A stretch of DNA of 64,000 bases, from assembly GCF_018598175.1 (NCBI RefSeq), contig NZ_JAHESE010000005.1:1-64000 (forward strand). The letters run 5' to 3'. The position numbers and the translations under genes are program-made. The notes beneath the pieces are model-generated. The model worked only from the letters and a program-made list of their open reading frames with translations. It was not told where the DNA came from and made no database searches. The stretch is from Dawidia cretensis (GTDB lineage Bacteria > Bacteroidota > Bacteroidia > Cytophagales > Cyclobacteriaceae). This document shows, in pieces, positions 1-8,722 of the stretch. Each line of letters begins with the position of its first letter. Within the stretch, counting starts at the first letter, position 1.

Positions 1-41
1 TCAACACCGCCAACTTGGGGGCCAGCGCCAGTTTTGAATAA
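1..41 (+). CDS. C-terminal tail of an upstream gene (partial)
   Basis: Reading from base 3, the frame NTANLGASASFE ends at a TAA at 39-41, about 25 nt before a strong hairpin terminator. Only 12 residues are visible, so no family can be assigned. The short alternating residues near the end would suit the last strand of an outer-membrane barrel, but that is weak. Another frame closes with TGA at 35-37, so the frame choice is also uncertain. Confidence 0.3.
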   Translation, partial: NTANLGASASFE

Positions 42-67
42 GACACAGAAATAACAAAGCCAAGAGG

Positions 68-127
68 CCGGCCGGCGGGTGGCGCACCTTTTGAGAGCCG
101 CGCCACCGCCGGCCGGATTGTTTTTAT
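68..127 (+). terminator. Strong intrinsic terminator upstream of purD
   Basis: A GC-rich stem of about 17 bp with one bulge is formed by 68-85 and 100-116. It has a 14-nt loop and is followed by ATTGTTTTTATT. It separates the upstream gene from purD. Confidence 0.85.
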
Positions 128-151
128 TACCGGATTTCACGTCTATCTTTG
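117..151 (+). promoter_or_regulatory. Putative purD promoter
   Basis: TATCTTTG at 144-151 is an exact match to the Bacteroidota -7 element TAnnTTTG. An upstream ATTG at 117-120 is a weak -33 candidate with a 23-nt spacer, slightly long against the usual 19-21. The position suits a short leader before the purD ATG at 174. It lies downstream of a terminator, where a new promoter is expected. Confidence 0.5.
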
Positions 152-152
152 A

Positions 153-172
153 GGTTCAACGAGATTTGAACC
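153..172 (+). promoter_or_regulatory. Hairpin abutting the purD start codon
   Basis: GGTTCAA (153-159) and TTGAACC (166-172) can form a perfect 7-bp stem with a 6-nt loop, ending one base before the ATG at 174. It could hide the start codon or be an operator. If transcription starts near 157, part of the 5' arm is missing from the RNA, and an operator role would then be more likely. Confidence 0.35.
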
Positions 173-173
173 C

Positions 174-1460
174 ATGAATATCCTCATAATTGGTAACGGC
201 GGCAGGGAGCATGCTTTGGCTTGGAAGATTCGCCAGAGTCCCCGGTGCAGCAAGCTGTTTGTGGCCCCCGGCAACCCCGGCACGGCCCAGGTAGCGGAGA
301 ATGTGCCCATTGCCACCGACGACTTTTCCAGACTGGGCGAATTTTGTCTTGCCCAATCCATCAGCCTGCTGGTAGTCGGCCCCGAAGCCCCATTGGTAAA
401 AGGCATCCGCGACTATTTCGAACAAGACCCCAAGCTTCAACATATTCTCATCGTAGGTCCCGGTAAAGTGGGCGCTCAACTGGAAGGAAGCAAGGATTTT
501 TCCAAACAGTTTATGGTGCGCAACGGCATCCCCACCGCCAAAGCCCGCACCTTTATGGCCGCCGAGCTGGACCAGGCCATGGACTATATCAGCACGTGCA
601 AACCTCCGATCGTATTGAAGGCCGACGGCCTGGCCGCCGGTAAAGGTGTGATCATCAGCCTAAGCCAAACAGAAGCCAAGGCTGTGATCAAAGACATGCT
701 GGTGAACAAGAAGTTTGGTGAAGCCAGCGCCAAGGTGCTGATCGAAGAATTTCTGAACGGCATCGAAGTGTCGGTATTTGTACTGACCGACGGTAAAGAT
801 TATGTCATTCTGCCCGAAGCAAAAGACTACAAACGCATTGGCGATGGTGATACCGGTCCGAACACGGGCGGTATGGGCGCGGTGTCGCCCGTGGTGTTTG
901 CTACACCGGCTTTTATGAAGCGGGTAGAAGACGAAGTAGTAAAACCTACGATTGCCGGTCTGCAAAAAGACGGTATTGACTATAAAGGATTTATATTCGT
1001 AGGAATTATGAACGTGGGTGGTACCCCCTATGTAATCGAGTATAACGCCCGCATGGGCGACCCCGAGACACAGGCGGTAATGCCCCGTATTAAAAGTGAC
1101 CTGGTCGACCTGCTGGAAGCTGTGGGCAAAGGTGCCCTGCAAGGCAAGACCATCGAGATCGATCCGGACCATTCCGTCACGATCGCGCTGGTATCCGGTG
1201 GCTATCCGGGTGACTATGAAAAAGGCAAGGCGATTGGCGGCCTGGGCAACTATGAGCCCGCGCTGGTCTTCCATGCTGGTACCAAGCAACAACAGGACAA
1301 GGTTGTGACCGAAGGCGGGCGTGTGCTGGCCGTGTCGGGCAAAGGATCGTCGCTGGAAGATGCTCGTGCAAAGGCCTACGCAGTGGCCGATCAGATTCAA
1401 TGGGATGGCTTGTACTTCCGGAAGGATATCGGCCAGGATTTGTTGAACTTTAAAATATAA
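174..1460 (+). CDS. purD: Phosphoribosylamine--glycine ligase (GARS)
   Basis: This cytosolic enzyme catalyses the second step of de novo purine synthesis, joining glycine to 5-phosphoribosylamine with ATP. The 428-residue length is normal for the monofunctional enzyme. The N-terminus MNILIIGNGGREHALAWK is the family signature. The ATP-grasp part shows ADGLAAGKGV, a LIEEFLNGIEVSVF segment and the GDTGPNTGGMGAVSP loop. EYNARMGDPETQ follows with metal- and ATP-binding residues. The ATG at 174 gives the exact family N-terminus. The next gene begins 5 nt downstream, so the two are probably co-transcribed, although no purine link to that gene is known to me. Confidence 0.97.
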   Translation: MNILIIGNGGREHALAWKIRQSPRCSKLFVAPGNPGTAQVAENVPIATDDFSRLGEFCLAQSISLLVVGPEAPLVKGIRDYFEQDPKLQHILIVGPGKVGAQLEGSKDFSKQFMVRNGIPTAKARTFMAAELDQAMDYISTCKPPIVLKADGLAAGKGVIISLSQTEAKAVIKDMLVNKKFGEASAKVLIEEFLNGIEVSVFVLTDGKDYVILPEAKDYKRIGDGDTGPNTGGMGAVSPVVFATPAFMKRVEDEVVKPTIAGLQKDGIDYKGFIFVGIMNVGGTPYVIEYNARMGDPETQAVMPRIKSDLVDLLEAVGKGALQGKTIEIDPDHSVTIALVSGGYPGDYEKGKAIGGLGNYEPALVFHAGTKQQQDKVVTEGGRVLAVSGKGSSLEDARAKAYAVADQIQWDGLYFRKDIGQDLLNFKI

Positions 1461-1465
1461 CCACT

Positions 1466-2938
1466 ATGGGATGTTCCTGTGGAACTAAAAGTAAAGACGG
1501 CAAAGTCGCCGGCTGCCAGAACAACGGCGCGTGTGAGACCGGCGGCTGTAATAAGATGAATGTATTCGACTGGCTGTCGAACATGGACACGCCGGTAGAA
1601 GATAGATTTAATATCGTAGAAGTGCGCTTTAAGAACGGCCGCAAGGAGTTCTTTCGCAACGGCGATAAGCTGGGACTAACCACGGGCGATGCCGTAGTGG
1701 TAGAAGTTCCAAACGGTCATCACATCGGCCACGTTTCGCTGCAAGGCGAGCTGGTGCGGTTGCAGATGCAAAAGAAGAAGATCGCCAATGACGGAGAGAT
1801 CAAAAAGATATACCGCCTGGCGCATCAGAAAGACCTCGAGAAATTTGAAGAGGTAAAGAAACGCGAGCTGCCTACGCTCTACCGCACGCGCGAGATCGTC
1901 CGCGACCTGAAACTGGAAATGAAGCTGTCGGATATCGAATACCAGGCCGACAACATCAAAGCAACGTTCTTTTATTCGGCCGACGACCGCGTAGACTTCC
2001 GCGAGCTGATCAAGCTCCTGGCCGGCGAGTTTAAGATTCGTGTCGAGATGCGGCAGATCAGCCTGCGTCAGGAAGCAGGCCGCCTCGGCGGCATCGGTGT
2101 CTGTGGCCGCGAGCTGTGTTGCTCCACCTGGCTAACCGATTTTAAGAACGTGGCCACAAGCGCGGCACGCTATCAAAACCTGTCGTTGAACCCCAGCAAG
2201 CTGTCGGGCCAATGTGGACGCCTGAAGTGCTGCCTGAACTACGAGCTGGAAACCTATATGGACGCGCTGGAAGATATACCGAAGATCGAAGCGCCGCTGC
2301 AGACCGAAAAAGGCGAAGCAACGCTGCAGAAGACCGACATCTTCCGCAAGATTATGTGGTTTGGCTTCAAGGAAGAAAACACCTGGTACCCGCTCAACAT
2401 CGAGCGCGTGAACCACATCTTACGCATGAATCGCGAGGGCAAGCGCCCGGCGACACTGGATATCGACATTGTAGAAGAGAAGGTCATGGGCGGCCCGCTG
2501 AACAGCGATCTGGACCAGATGGACAAGAAGTTCAAGAACAAGTCGCGCACCAAGAAGAAAAAGAAAAAAGGCCCCGAGGGTGGCCATGGACGTGGCAATG
2601 CCAACGCCCAGGCTGCTGGCGCAGAAGGCGCGGCGCCGGCAAAAGAAAGCCACAATGCTCCTGGCGACCAGGTGCAAGGTGGAGGCCGGCAGCAGCACCA
2701 GAAAAATTCGGGAGGCGGTAACAACCCGCAACAAAAGAATAACCCGCAGAACCGCCAGGGCCAGGGACAGCCTCGTGGCAACCGCGAACAACGCGGCGGT
2801 GGTGGCGGCGAAGGGGGTGGCGGTAACCGCGAAGGGCGGAGCCGTAACCGTAACCGCGGGAATCGCGGCGGCGGACAAGGCCGGGAGAACCGCGGTGGAG
2901 GAGAAGGTCAAACGCCCAAACCCGATAACCCGCAATGA
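1466..2938 (+). CDS. PSP1-domain RicT-like protein with a long RGG-rich tail
   Basis: The first ~330 residues match the PSP1/RicT (YaaT) family, which in Bacillus is part of an Fe-S-containing Ric complex that affects RNA processing. Visible features are an N-terminal cysteine cluster (C3, C5, C17, C23, C28), then GVCGRELCCSTWL and CGRLKCCLNYE, likely metal or cluster ligands. From about residue 345 to 490 the protein is disordered and low-complexity: a lysine run, then Gly/Asn/Gln/Arg with repeated RGG, NRG and GGGG motifs typical of RNA-binding disordered tails. It starts 5 nt after purD, and its stop overlaps the gldH start by 4 nt (ATGA). A PSP1 gene before gldH is, as I recall, common in Bacteroidota. 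The RNA role is inferred. Confidence 0.85.
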   Translation: MGCSCGTKSKDGKVAGCQNNGACETGGCNKMNVFDWLSNMDTPVEDRFNIVEVRFKNGRKEFFRNGDKLGLTTGDAVVVEVPNGHHIGHVSLQGELVRLQMQKKKIANDGEIKKIYRLAHQKDLEKFEEVKKRELPTLYRTREIVRDLKLEMKLSDIEYQADNIKATFFYSADDRVDFRELIKLLAGEFKIRVEMRQISLRQEAGRLGGIGVCGRELCCSTWLTDFKNVATSAARYQNLSLNPSKLSGQCGRLKCCLNYELETYMDALEDIPKIEAPLQTEKGEATLQKTDIFRKIMWFGFKEENTWYPLNIERVNHILRMNREGKRPATLDIDIVEEKVMGGPLNSDLDQMDKKFKNKSRTKKKKKKGPEGGHGRGNANAQAAGAEGAAPAKESHNAPGDQVQGGGRQQHQKNSGGGNNPQQKNNPQNRQGQGQPRGNREQRGGGGGEGGGGNREGRSRNRNRGNRGGGQGRENRGGGEGQTPKPDNPQ

Positions 2939-3414
2939 GCGTGAGAGCCGTATGGATGATCGTCGCGGGACTGCTGGTAGCGGCCTGCGGTGACGACAAC
3001 CGTGTGTACGAGAAGTATGTAGACTTTGAAGACCGCCACTGGTTGGTATCCGAAAAGCCCGAGTTCGAATTCGACATACAGGATACACAAGCGCGGTATG
3101 ACATTATCGGGAACATCCGAAACGAAGTGTCCTATCCGTGGTCGAGGATCTTTATTACCTATTATCTGAATGACTCGACCGGCACGCAGCTGCATAAAAA
3201 CCTGCTCGGTAATTACCTGTTTGACGCCAAGTCCGGCAAGCCGCTGGGCACCAGCGGGCTGGGCGATATATATGATCACCAGTTGGTGTTGTTAAGCAAC
3301 TATCAGTTTCCCAAGCCGGGCAAGTACACGGTAAGGCTGGAGCAGTTTATGCGAAAGGATACGCTCGATGGCGTGTTGGCCGTGGGGCTGCGCGTGGAGA
3401 AAATCGCACCGTAA
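2935..3414 (+). CDS. gldH: Gliding motility lipoprotein GldH
   Basis: A 159-residue lipoprotein: a short hydrophobic signal peptide ends in a lipobox LLVAAC with the lipidated Cys at residue 18. The mature part (YEKYVDFEDRHW, then FDIQDTQARYDIIGNIRN and YPWSRIFITYYL) matches GldH, a protein required for gliding in Flavobacterium johnsoniae. It is expected on the periplasmic face of the envelope. Its biochemical role is not established. Translation is probably coupled to the RicT-like gene through a 4-nt overlap. A hairpin terminator follows at 3433-3468. Confidence 0.88.
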   Translation: MSVRAVWMIVAGLLVAACGDDNRVYEKYVDFEDRHWLVSEKPEFEFDIQDTQARYDIIGNIRNEVSYPWSRIFITYYLNDSTGTQLHKNLLGNYLFDAKSGKPLGTSGLGDIYDHQLVLLSNYQFPKPGKYTVRLEQFMRKDTLDGVLAVGLRVEKIAP

Positions 3415-3432
3415 GAAAAATATAAACACCAT

Positions 3433-3468
3433 AAAAAAAGGCGGGATGGACATCCTGCCTTTTTTTAT
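3433..3468. terminator. Bidirectional terminator between gldH and hom
   Basis: An A-tract, a stem pairing GGCGGGATG (3440-3448) with CATCCTGCC (3451-3459) that includes one G-U pair, and a T-tract give a U-tailed hairpin on both strands. It sits between the convergent gldH and hom genes, so it probably ends both transcripts. Confidence 0.85.
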
Positions 3469-3485
3469 TTGTAATCGGCCAGTAT

Positions 3486-4715
3486 TTAAGCCACAGCCTG
3501 TTCTTTCTTTACAGTAGCCGCAATCGGCGTAAAAGTAGCCCCCTGCGCCAGGATGATACCTACGCCATCCTGCTGCGACCACTCGCGCAGCTTAGACAGG
3601 CGCACTTGCCCAACCATATACTGCTTACCACTTGCAGCATAGCCCGACTGGAATAGCTCAAAATCCTGAATCGAAATTTTGATCGTATCATCAAAGCTGA
3701 CGTGTGCATCTACAAGGAGGTCGTTCGAGAACTCGAAGCGATCAGCCTGGTGGAATTTTTTATACTCGTAGGCATAGTCATACGATAGCGCGGAGATATC
3801 GGACAATACCGCCGATCCGGTGGGGTAGCTACCGGCGCCTTTGCCGATAAACAATTGTTTTTCAGCGAAGGCACCTTGCACTTGTACGGCGTTATACTCG
3901 TTGCGTACCGAGGCGAGCGGGTTCGTGGCTTCTATGAACTGCGGTGCCACGAAACCATATACCTTGTTCTGAATGCGGAACGACCGTGCGATCAATTTAA
4001 TGAAGTAGCCATTGTCGCGGGCGAACTTCAGGTCCTGGTCGGAGATTTTATCAATGCCGATGTTGATGATGTCTTCGGGCTTGAGGAACAGGCCGAAGGT
4101 GTGCGCAATGGCGATGACCAGTTTATACTTGGGGTCGTAGCCTTTCACGTCGAGACTCGGGTCGCTTTCGGCAAAGCCCAACTCTTGCGCTTTCTTCAGC
4201 GCATCGGCGTAGCTCTTCTTTTCTTCGAAAACCTTCGTGAGGATATAGTTGGTCGAACCGTTGAAGATACCTTCGATGCTGTTCAGCAGATCGTTGTCAT
4301 AATACTCTTCCAGGTTACGCAGGATGGGAATGCTACCGCAGACGGCTCCTTCGTAAAGCACCGGAAGACCGGTTTGCTTTTGCAGGTTGTAGATTTCCTG
4401 CAGGTGTTCGGCCAGCATCTTTTTGTTGGCAGTGATCACGGCTTTGCCGTTGAGGAGGGCGGTCTTTACGATTTCAAAAGCAGCACGGGCGTCGTCGATG
4501 AGCTCGACGACAACATCAATCTCGGGATTGTTGAGGATTTCTTCTTTGTCGAAGGTAAAGAAGTCGTCGTTTACGGGGCGTTCTTTGGTTTTATTTTTAA
4601 CGCAGACCTTTTTGATCTCGGCCTCTACACTGCCGTGTGTTTCGTTCAGTACGTGATAGAGTCCTTGTCCCACACATCCGAATCCAAACAAACCTAACTT
4701 AAGTTTCTTTCTCAT
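3486..4715 (-). CDS. hom: Homoserine dehydrogenase
   Basis: A 409-residue cytosolic oxidoreductase reducing aspartate semialdehyde to homoserine with NAD(P)H. The N-terminal Rossmann motif is GLFGFGCVGQGLYHVL, followed by AVITANKKMLAEH and the catalytic region GAVCGSIPILRNLEEYY ... GIFNGSTNYILTK. Cofactor and catalytic regions are intact. No aspartokinase fusion is present, and the last ~70 residues do not look like a standard ACT domain, so feedback control by threonine cannot be assumed. It is the third gene of metY-metX-hom and its start overlaps the metX stop by 4 nt. It supplies the homoserine acetylated by MetX. Confidence 0.93.
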   Translation of the reverse strand: MRKKLKLGLFGFGCVGQGLYHVLNETHGSVEAEIKKVCVKNKTKERPVNDDFFTFDKEEILNNPEIDVVVELIDDARAAFEIVKTALLNGKAVITANKKMLAEHLQEIYNLQKQTGLPVLYEGAVCGSIPILRNLEEYYDNDLLNSIEGIFNGSTNYILTKVFEEKKSYADALKKAQELGFAESDPSLDVKGYDPKYKLVIAIAHTFGLFLKPEDIINIGIDKISDQDLKFARDNGYFIKLIARSFRIQNKVYGFVAPQFIEATNPLASVRNEYNAVQVQGAFAEKQLFIGKGAGSYPTGSAVLSDISALSYDYAYEYKKFHQADRFEFSNDLLVDAHVSFDDTIKISIQDFELFQSGYAASGKQYMVGQVRLSKLREWSQQDGVGIILAQGATFTPIAATVKKEQAVA

Positions 4716-5758
4716 GATAATACCGTGCTTAATTGCTTTTGCTGATAAAAGTGTTTTATGACTGAATCCAATTGTTCGAACTCCACTAGGAAGCCATCGT
4801 GTCCATAGAGCGAAGTAAGCTCGATGTACGTGGCCCCCGGAATGTTAGTAGCCAGGAATTTTTGCTCGTGCACCGGGAAGAGTATATCGGTGTCGATGCC
4901 TACGATAAGAGTCCTGGCCTGGACCGTCTGCAACGCGGCCTCGATGCTTTCGCGCGTACGGCCAACGTTGTGGCTGTCCATCATTTTAGAAAGTGTATAG
5001 TACGAAAAGGCATCGAAGCGGTTCACGAGCTTCTCGCCCTGGTACCGTTGGTACGTGGAGGCGCGGAAGTCGTCGAGCTTGTCGTGGTCCTTTTCGATCT
5101 GTGTCTGGTTGAATGTTTCGTAGTAACGATAGGAGAGCATACCGATAGCACGGGCAGCCTTGAGGCCCTGGGCACCGGCACGCGGATCGTTTTCTTTCCA
5201 CGTAGGATCGGCTTCGATCGACAGCCGCTGTGCTTCATTAAAGGCAATGCCCCACGGTGAGTGCGCAGCGTTTGTCGCGAGCGCGATAAGATGTTTGAAG
5301 ACACCGGGTTGCTGAATAGCCCACTCCAACGCTTGTTGTCCACCGAGAGAGCCGCCGAGCAATGTATGGATGCTATCGATCTGTAGCTCCCGACGCAGCA
5401 GGTCGAAAGCACGCACCGAGTCGCGGTTTGTCAACGTCGGAAACGCGTGGTAAAACGGCTTGCCGGTTTCGGGGTTGATCGACAGCGGGCCGGTAGAGCC
5501 GTAGCAGCCGCCGAGCATGTTCACGCAGATGATGAAATAATGGTTGGGATCGAACGCGCTGCCTTCGCGAAACAGGTCGCCCCACCAATCGGTGAAATCA
5601 GAGCTGCCCGTCAGTGCGTGACAAACCCAGACGATGTTGGAACGATCGTGGTTGAGCTTCCCTAACGTGGTGTATCGCAATTGAAAACCTGGCAATACGC
5701 CGCCGGCTTCGAGCGGAAAGGGATGCTGGTGGTGGAATGTATGATCGTGCTTTTGCAT
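4712..5758 (-). CDS. metX: Homoserine O-acetyltransferase
   Basis: An alpha/beta-hydrolase-fold acyltransferase of 348 residues, the usual length for MetX. It transfers acetyl from acetyl-CoA to homoserine. The nucleophile elbow GGSLGGQQALEW places the catalytic Ser at residue 137. IDTDILFPVHEQ and YGHDGFLVE near the C-terminus supply the Asp and His of the triad. NMLGGCYGSTGP is also a family signature. Some MetX-like proteins use succinyl-CoA or act on serine; the partner metY and hom genes favour homoserine and acetyl. It lies 79 nt after metY and overlaps hom by 4 nt. Confidence 0.93.
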   Translation of the reverse strand: MQKHDHTFHHQHPFPLEAGGVLPGFQLRYTTLGKLNHDRSNIVWVCHALTGSSDFTDWWGDLFREGSAFDPNHYFIICVNMLGGCYGSTGPLSINPETGKPFYHAFPTLTNRDSVRAFDLLRRELQIDSIHTLLGGSLGGQQALEWAIQQPGVFKHLIALATNAAHSPWGIAFNEAQRLSIEADPTWKENDPRAGAQGLKAARAIGMLSYRYYETFNQTQIEKDHDKLDDFRASTYQRYQGEKLVNRFDAFSYYTLSKMMDSHNVGRTRESIEAALQTVQARTLIVGIDTDILFPVHEQKFLATNIPGATYIELTSLYGHDGFLVEFEQLDSVIKHFYQQKQLSTVLS

Positions 5759-5837
5759 GCTTCACTTACTCTCCCCGAAGTCGCCTTTCCGGTGTTACCG
5801 GAAAGGGACGTTCAGGTACTCTATAAACTACTTTAAC

Positions 5838-7172
<1,335 letters not shown>

Positions 7173-7260
7173 TTATTCAGTGAATGATTTGTTGTAGAGG
7201 TGGCGCGACGTGGACGTAGCCGTAATCGTACCTGTCACCGGGTAGATCGTACGCTAGTGT

Positions 7261-7315
7261 GTTGCTAATGGCGGTGCGCTGCTAGCAACGGCACATACAA
7301 CAACACGCGTTGTTG
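7261..7315 (-). promoter_or_regulatory. Competing hairpins over the Cys codons of the metY leader
   Basis: On the transcribed (minus) strand CAACAAC-GCGT-GTTGTTG forms a perfect 7-bp hairpin (arms at 7309-7315 and 7298-7304) lying over the clustered Cys codons of the leader ORF. GTTGCTA (7283-7289), which includes the last Cys codon and the stop, pairs with TAGCAAC (7261-7267). A ribosome held in the Cys run would cover the first hairpin and leave the second free. No classic U-tailed terminator is visible before metY, so any effect may be on translation or on factor-dependent termination. Confidence 0.5.
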
Positions 7316-7422
7316 CACATACAACAAATAATAGAGCTGAATAAAGCAGAGACGTAAGCACGCGGACCCTGAAGAAGGGCCGATCCGGGAAAGATGGTGT
7401 TGATGATGCTTTTCATTTTCAT
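7282..7422 (-). CDS. Cysteine-rich leader peptide of the metY operon
   Basis: A 46-codon ORF in the metY 5' leader, too short for usual gene calls. It starts MKMKSIINTIFPGS and ends with IICCMC, NNA, CCCMCRC, so 8 of the last 14 residues are Cys and 2 are Met. The ATG lies 3 nt after the 3' strand of the SAM-aptamer P1 stem, so aptamer folding could gate its translation. The stop is 121 nt before metY. It resembles cysteine-responsive leader peptides known from mycobacteria. The link between translation of the Cys run and metY expression is inferred. A functional small metal- or redox-active peptide is the alternative. Confidence 0.6.
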   Translation of the reverse strand: MKMKSIINTIFPGSALLQGPRAYVSALFSSIICCMCNNACCCMCRC

Positions 7423-7425
7423 CGT

Positions 7426-7539
7426 TTTATATTTCCCGGCCTGGACCATCCAAGCCGGAGTCAGGATTTAGCACCTTTTCCCTATTGGGAGTGGTTGCTA
7501 GCGCTTCTTAGAGCCTGTCTCTCCGCGCTTCTTTATAAA
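7426..7539 (-). promoter_or_regulatory. SAM-I (S-box) riboswitch of the metY operon
   Basis: On the minus strand the conserved S-box core appears in order: GGAGAGACAGGCTCT, then GCGCTAGCAACC, a CCC-AATA-GGG stem, and AAGGTGCTAAATCC. A GC-rich P4-like hairpin (CCGGC/GCCGG) follows. P1 is closed by TTTATA (7534-7539) with TATAAA (7426-7431). This is the layout of the S-adenosylmethionine aptamer that represses methionine genes. The AU-rich six-pair P1 lies next to the leader-ORF start, and no terminator follows, so translational control of the leader ORF is more likely than simple transcription termination. Confidence 0.88.
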
Positions 7540-7575
7540 TCGATTGGCAGGTATGCCCATTCGACTTTGATACTA

Positions 7576-7607
7576 CAAACCTAGAGCCTGAAAAGCTGCT
7601 TTCCAAA
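7576..7607 (-). promoter_or_regulatory. Promoter of the metY-metX-hom operon
   Basis: On the minus strand TTTG (7604-7607), a 20-nt spacer and TAGGTTTG (7576-7583) match the Bacteroidota consensus TTTG-N19-21-TAnnTTTG without a mismatch. The predicted start near 7569 lies about 30 nt before the SAM aptamer and gives a leader of about 410 nt. Confidence 0.75.
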
Positions 7608-7721
7608 CGCCGTCAGAAAAAAATTATGGCAAAACACCGTACAAGCGTTCGGGAATTTGTGTAAAAACCGCACTGGGAATATCGTAGAGGCGCTTTTTTG
7701 AACCGCGCCGGGTGGGATCTG

Positions 7722-7761
7722 AAAAAGATCCGCCACACCTGGTTGACAGTGTGTGGCGGAT
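7722..7761 (-). terminator. Terminator after fabG
   Basis: Read on the minus strand, ATCCGCCACAC (7751-7761) and GTGTGGCGGAT (7728-7738) form an 11-bp stem followed by CTTTTTC. It lies 13 nt after the fabG stop and insulates fabG from the metY promoter. Confidence 0.85.
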
Positions 7762-7774
7762 GAATTTTGAATCG

Positions 7775-8521
7775 CTAGGTCAGCATGCCGCCGTCAACCT
7801 GCAGCACCTGGCCGGAGATGTACGTAGACATATCCGAGCCCAGGAACACACACGCATCGGCGACGTCTTCGGGGCGGCCACCGCGTTTCAGCGGAATGGC
7901 GTCGCGCCACGTTTGCACGACTTTCTGGTCGAGCACTGCCGTCATTTCGGTCTCAATGAAACCGGGTGCCACGGCGTTCGCGCGAATGCCACGCGAGCCA
8001 AGCTCCAGGGCAACCGACTTCGTAAAGCCAATGATACCGGCTTTCGATGCCGCATAGTTAGCCTGACCGGCGTTGCCTTTCAGACCTACCACCGACGTCA
8101 TGTTAATGATCGAGCCGCCTTTCTGTTTCATCATTTGTTTGGTGACAGCCTTCACGGTATTGAAGCAAGATTTCAGGTTGACGTTGATCACCTTGTCCCA
8201 CATCTCTACAGTCATGCGCAGCAGCAGTGTATCGGCCGTGATGCCGGCATTGTTTACGAGGATGTCCAGCGAGCCAAAGTCAGCGATCACATCGTTGATC
8301 AGCTTTTCCGCTTGCGCGTAGTCGGATGCATCCGAGCGATAACCCTTCGCCTTCACACCTTTGGCGGTAAGCTCCGCTTCAAGGGCTTGTCCTTGCTCCA
8401 CGCTGGACAGATATGTGAAGGCCACCTGTGCGCCTTGTTCGGCATACTTCAAGGCAATAGACCTTCCGATGCCTTTTGATGCGCCTGTGACAAGCGCTGT
8501 TTTTCCTTGTAATAGTTTCAT
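7775..8521 (-). CDS. fabG: 3-oxoacyl-[acyl-carrier-protein] reductase
   Basis: A 248-residue short-chain dehydrogenase with the NADP-binding motif GASKGIGRS, LVNNAGIT, the catalytic Ser in NMTSVVG and the YxxxK motif in ANYAASKAG. The C-terminus YISGQVLQVDGGM is typical of FabG, which reduces 3-ketoacyl-ACP in fatty acid elongation. The ATG at 8521 (MKLLQGKTALVTG) is chosen over an in-frame ATG 36 codons upstream, because it gives the family N-terminus and the extra residues have no SDR character. The gene is monocistronic: a terminator follows and lpd diverges upstream. Another ketoreductase of the SDR family cannot be excluded from sequence alone. Confidence 0.87.
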   Translation of the reverse strand: MKLLQGKTALVTGASKGIGRSIALKYAEQGAQVAFTYLSSVEQGQALEAELTAKGVKAKGYRSDASDYAQAEKLINDVIADFGSLDILVNNAGITADTLLLRMTVEMWDKVINVNLKSCFNTVKAVTKQMMKQKGGSIINMTSVVGLKGNAGQANYAASKAGIIGFTKSVALELGSRGIRANAVAPGFIETEMTAVLDQKVVQTWRDAIPLKRGGRPEDVADACVFLGSDMSTYISGQVLQVDGGMLT

Positions 8522-8665
8522 ACCAAAAAGTTCAAATTCCGGTGTTAAAATTAAATGTCGCACCCTCCGGTTTGGCCGAAAGGATCGCTGCCAAAAAGTG
8601 CCAAAAATAGTCAATTCCAGCAAAAACACGAGAAAATGGCGGCGGGAGCATTCCTTATTTCAAAC

Positions 8666-8698
8666 GTTGCGTAAATGTAGTGGCACCGCGTATATTTG
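8666..8698 (+). promoter_or_regulatory. lpd promoter
   Basis: GTTG (8666-8669), a 21-nt spacer and an exact TATATTTG (8691-8698) match the Bacteroidota promoter form. The ATG of lpd lies 24 nt after the -7 box, so the 5' leader is short. Confidence 0.65.
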
Positions 8699-8722
8699 GC
8701 AGCGAATTATAAATCCTATACT

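Noticed and set aside
153-172. Possible tRNA T-arm (GGTTCAA motif) near purD
   Set aside because: No acceptor, anticodon or D-arm can be placed around it; it is a simple inverted repeat.
2420-3088. Long minus-strand ORFs over the RicT-like tail
   Set aside because: They result from the repetitive Gly/Arg codons of the opposite strand; the translated sequences show no family features, and gldH is clear on the plus strand.
7712-8479. A 255-codon plus-strand ORF
   Set aside because: It is antisense to fabG, which has all SDR motifs, and runs through the fabG terminator.
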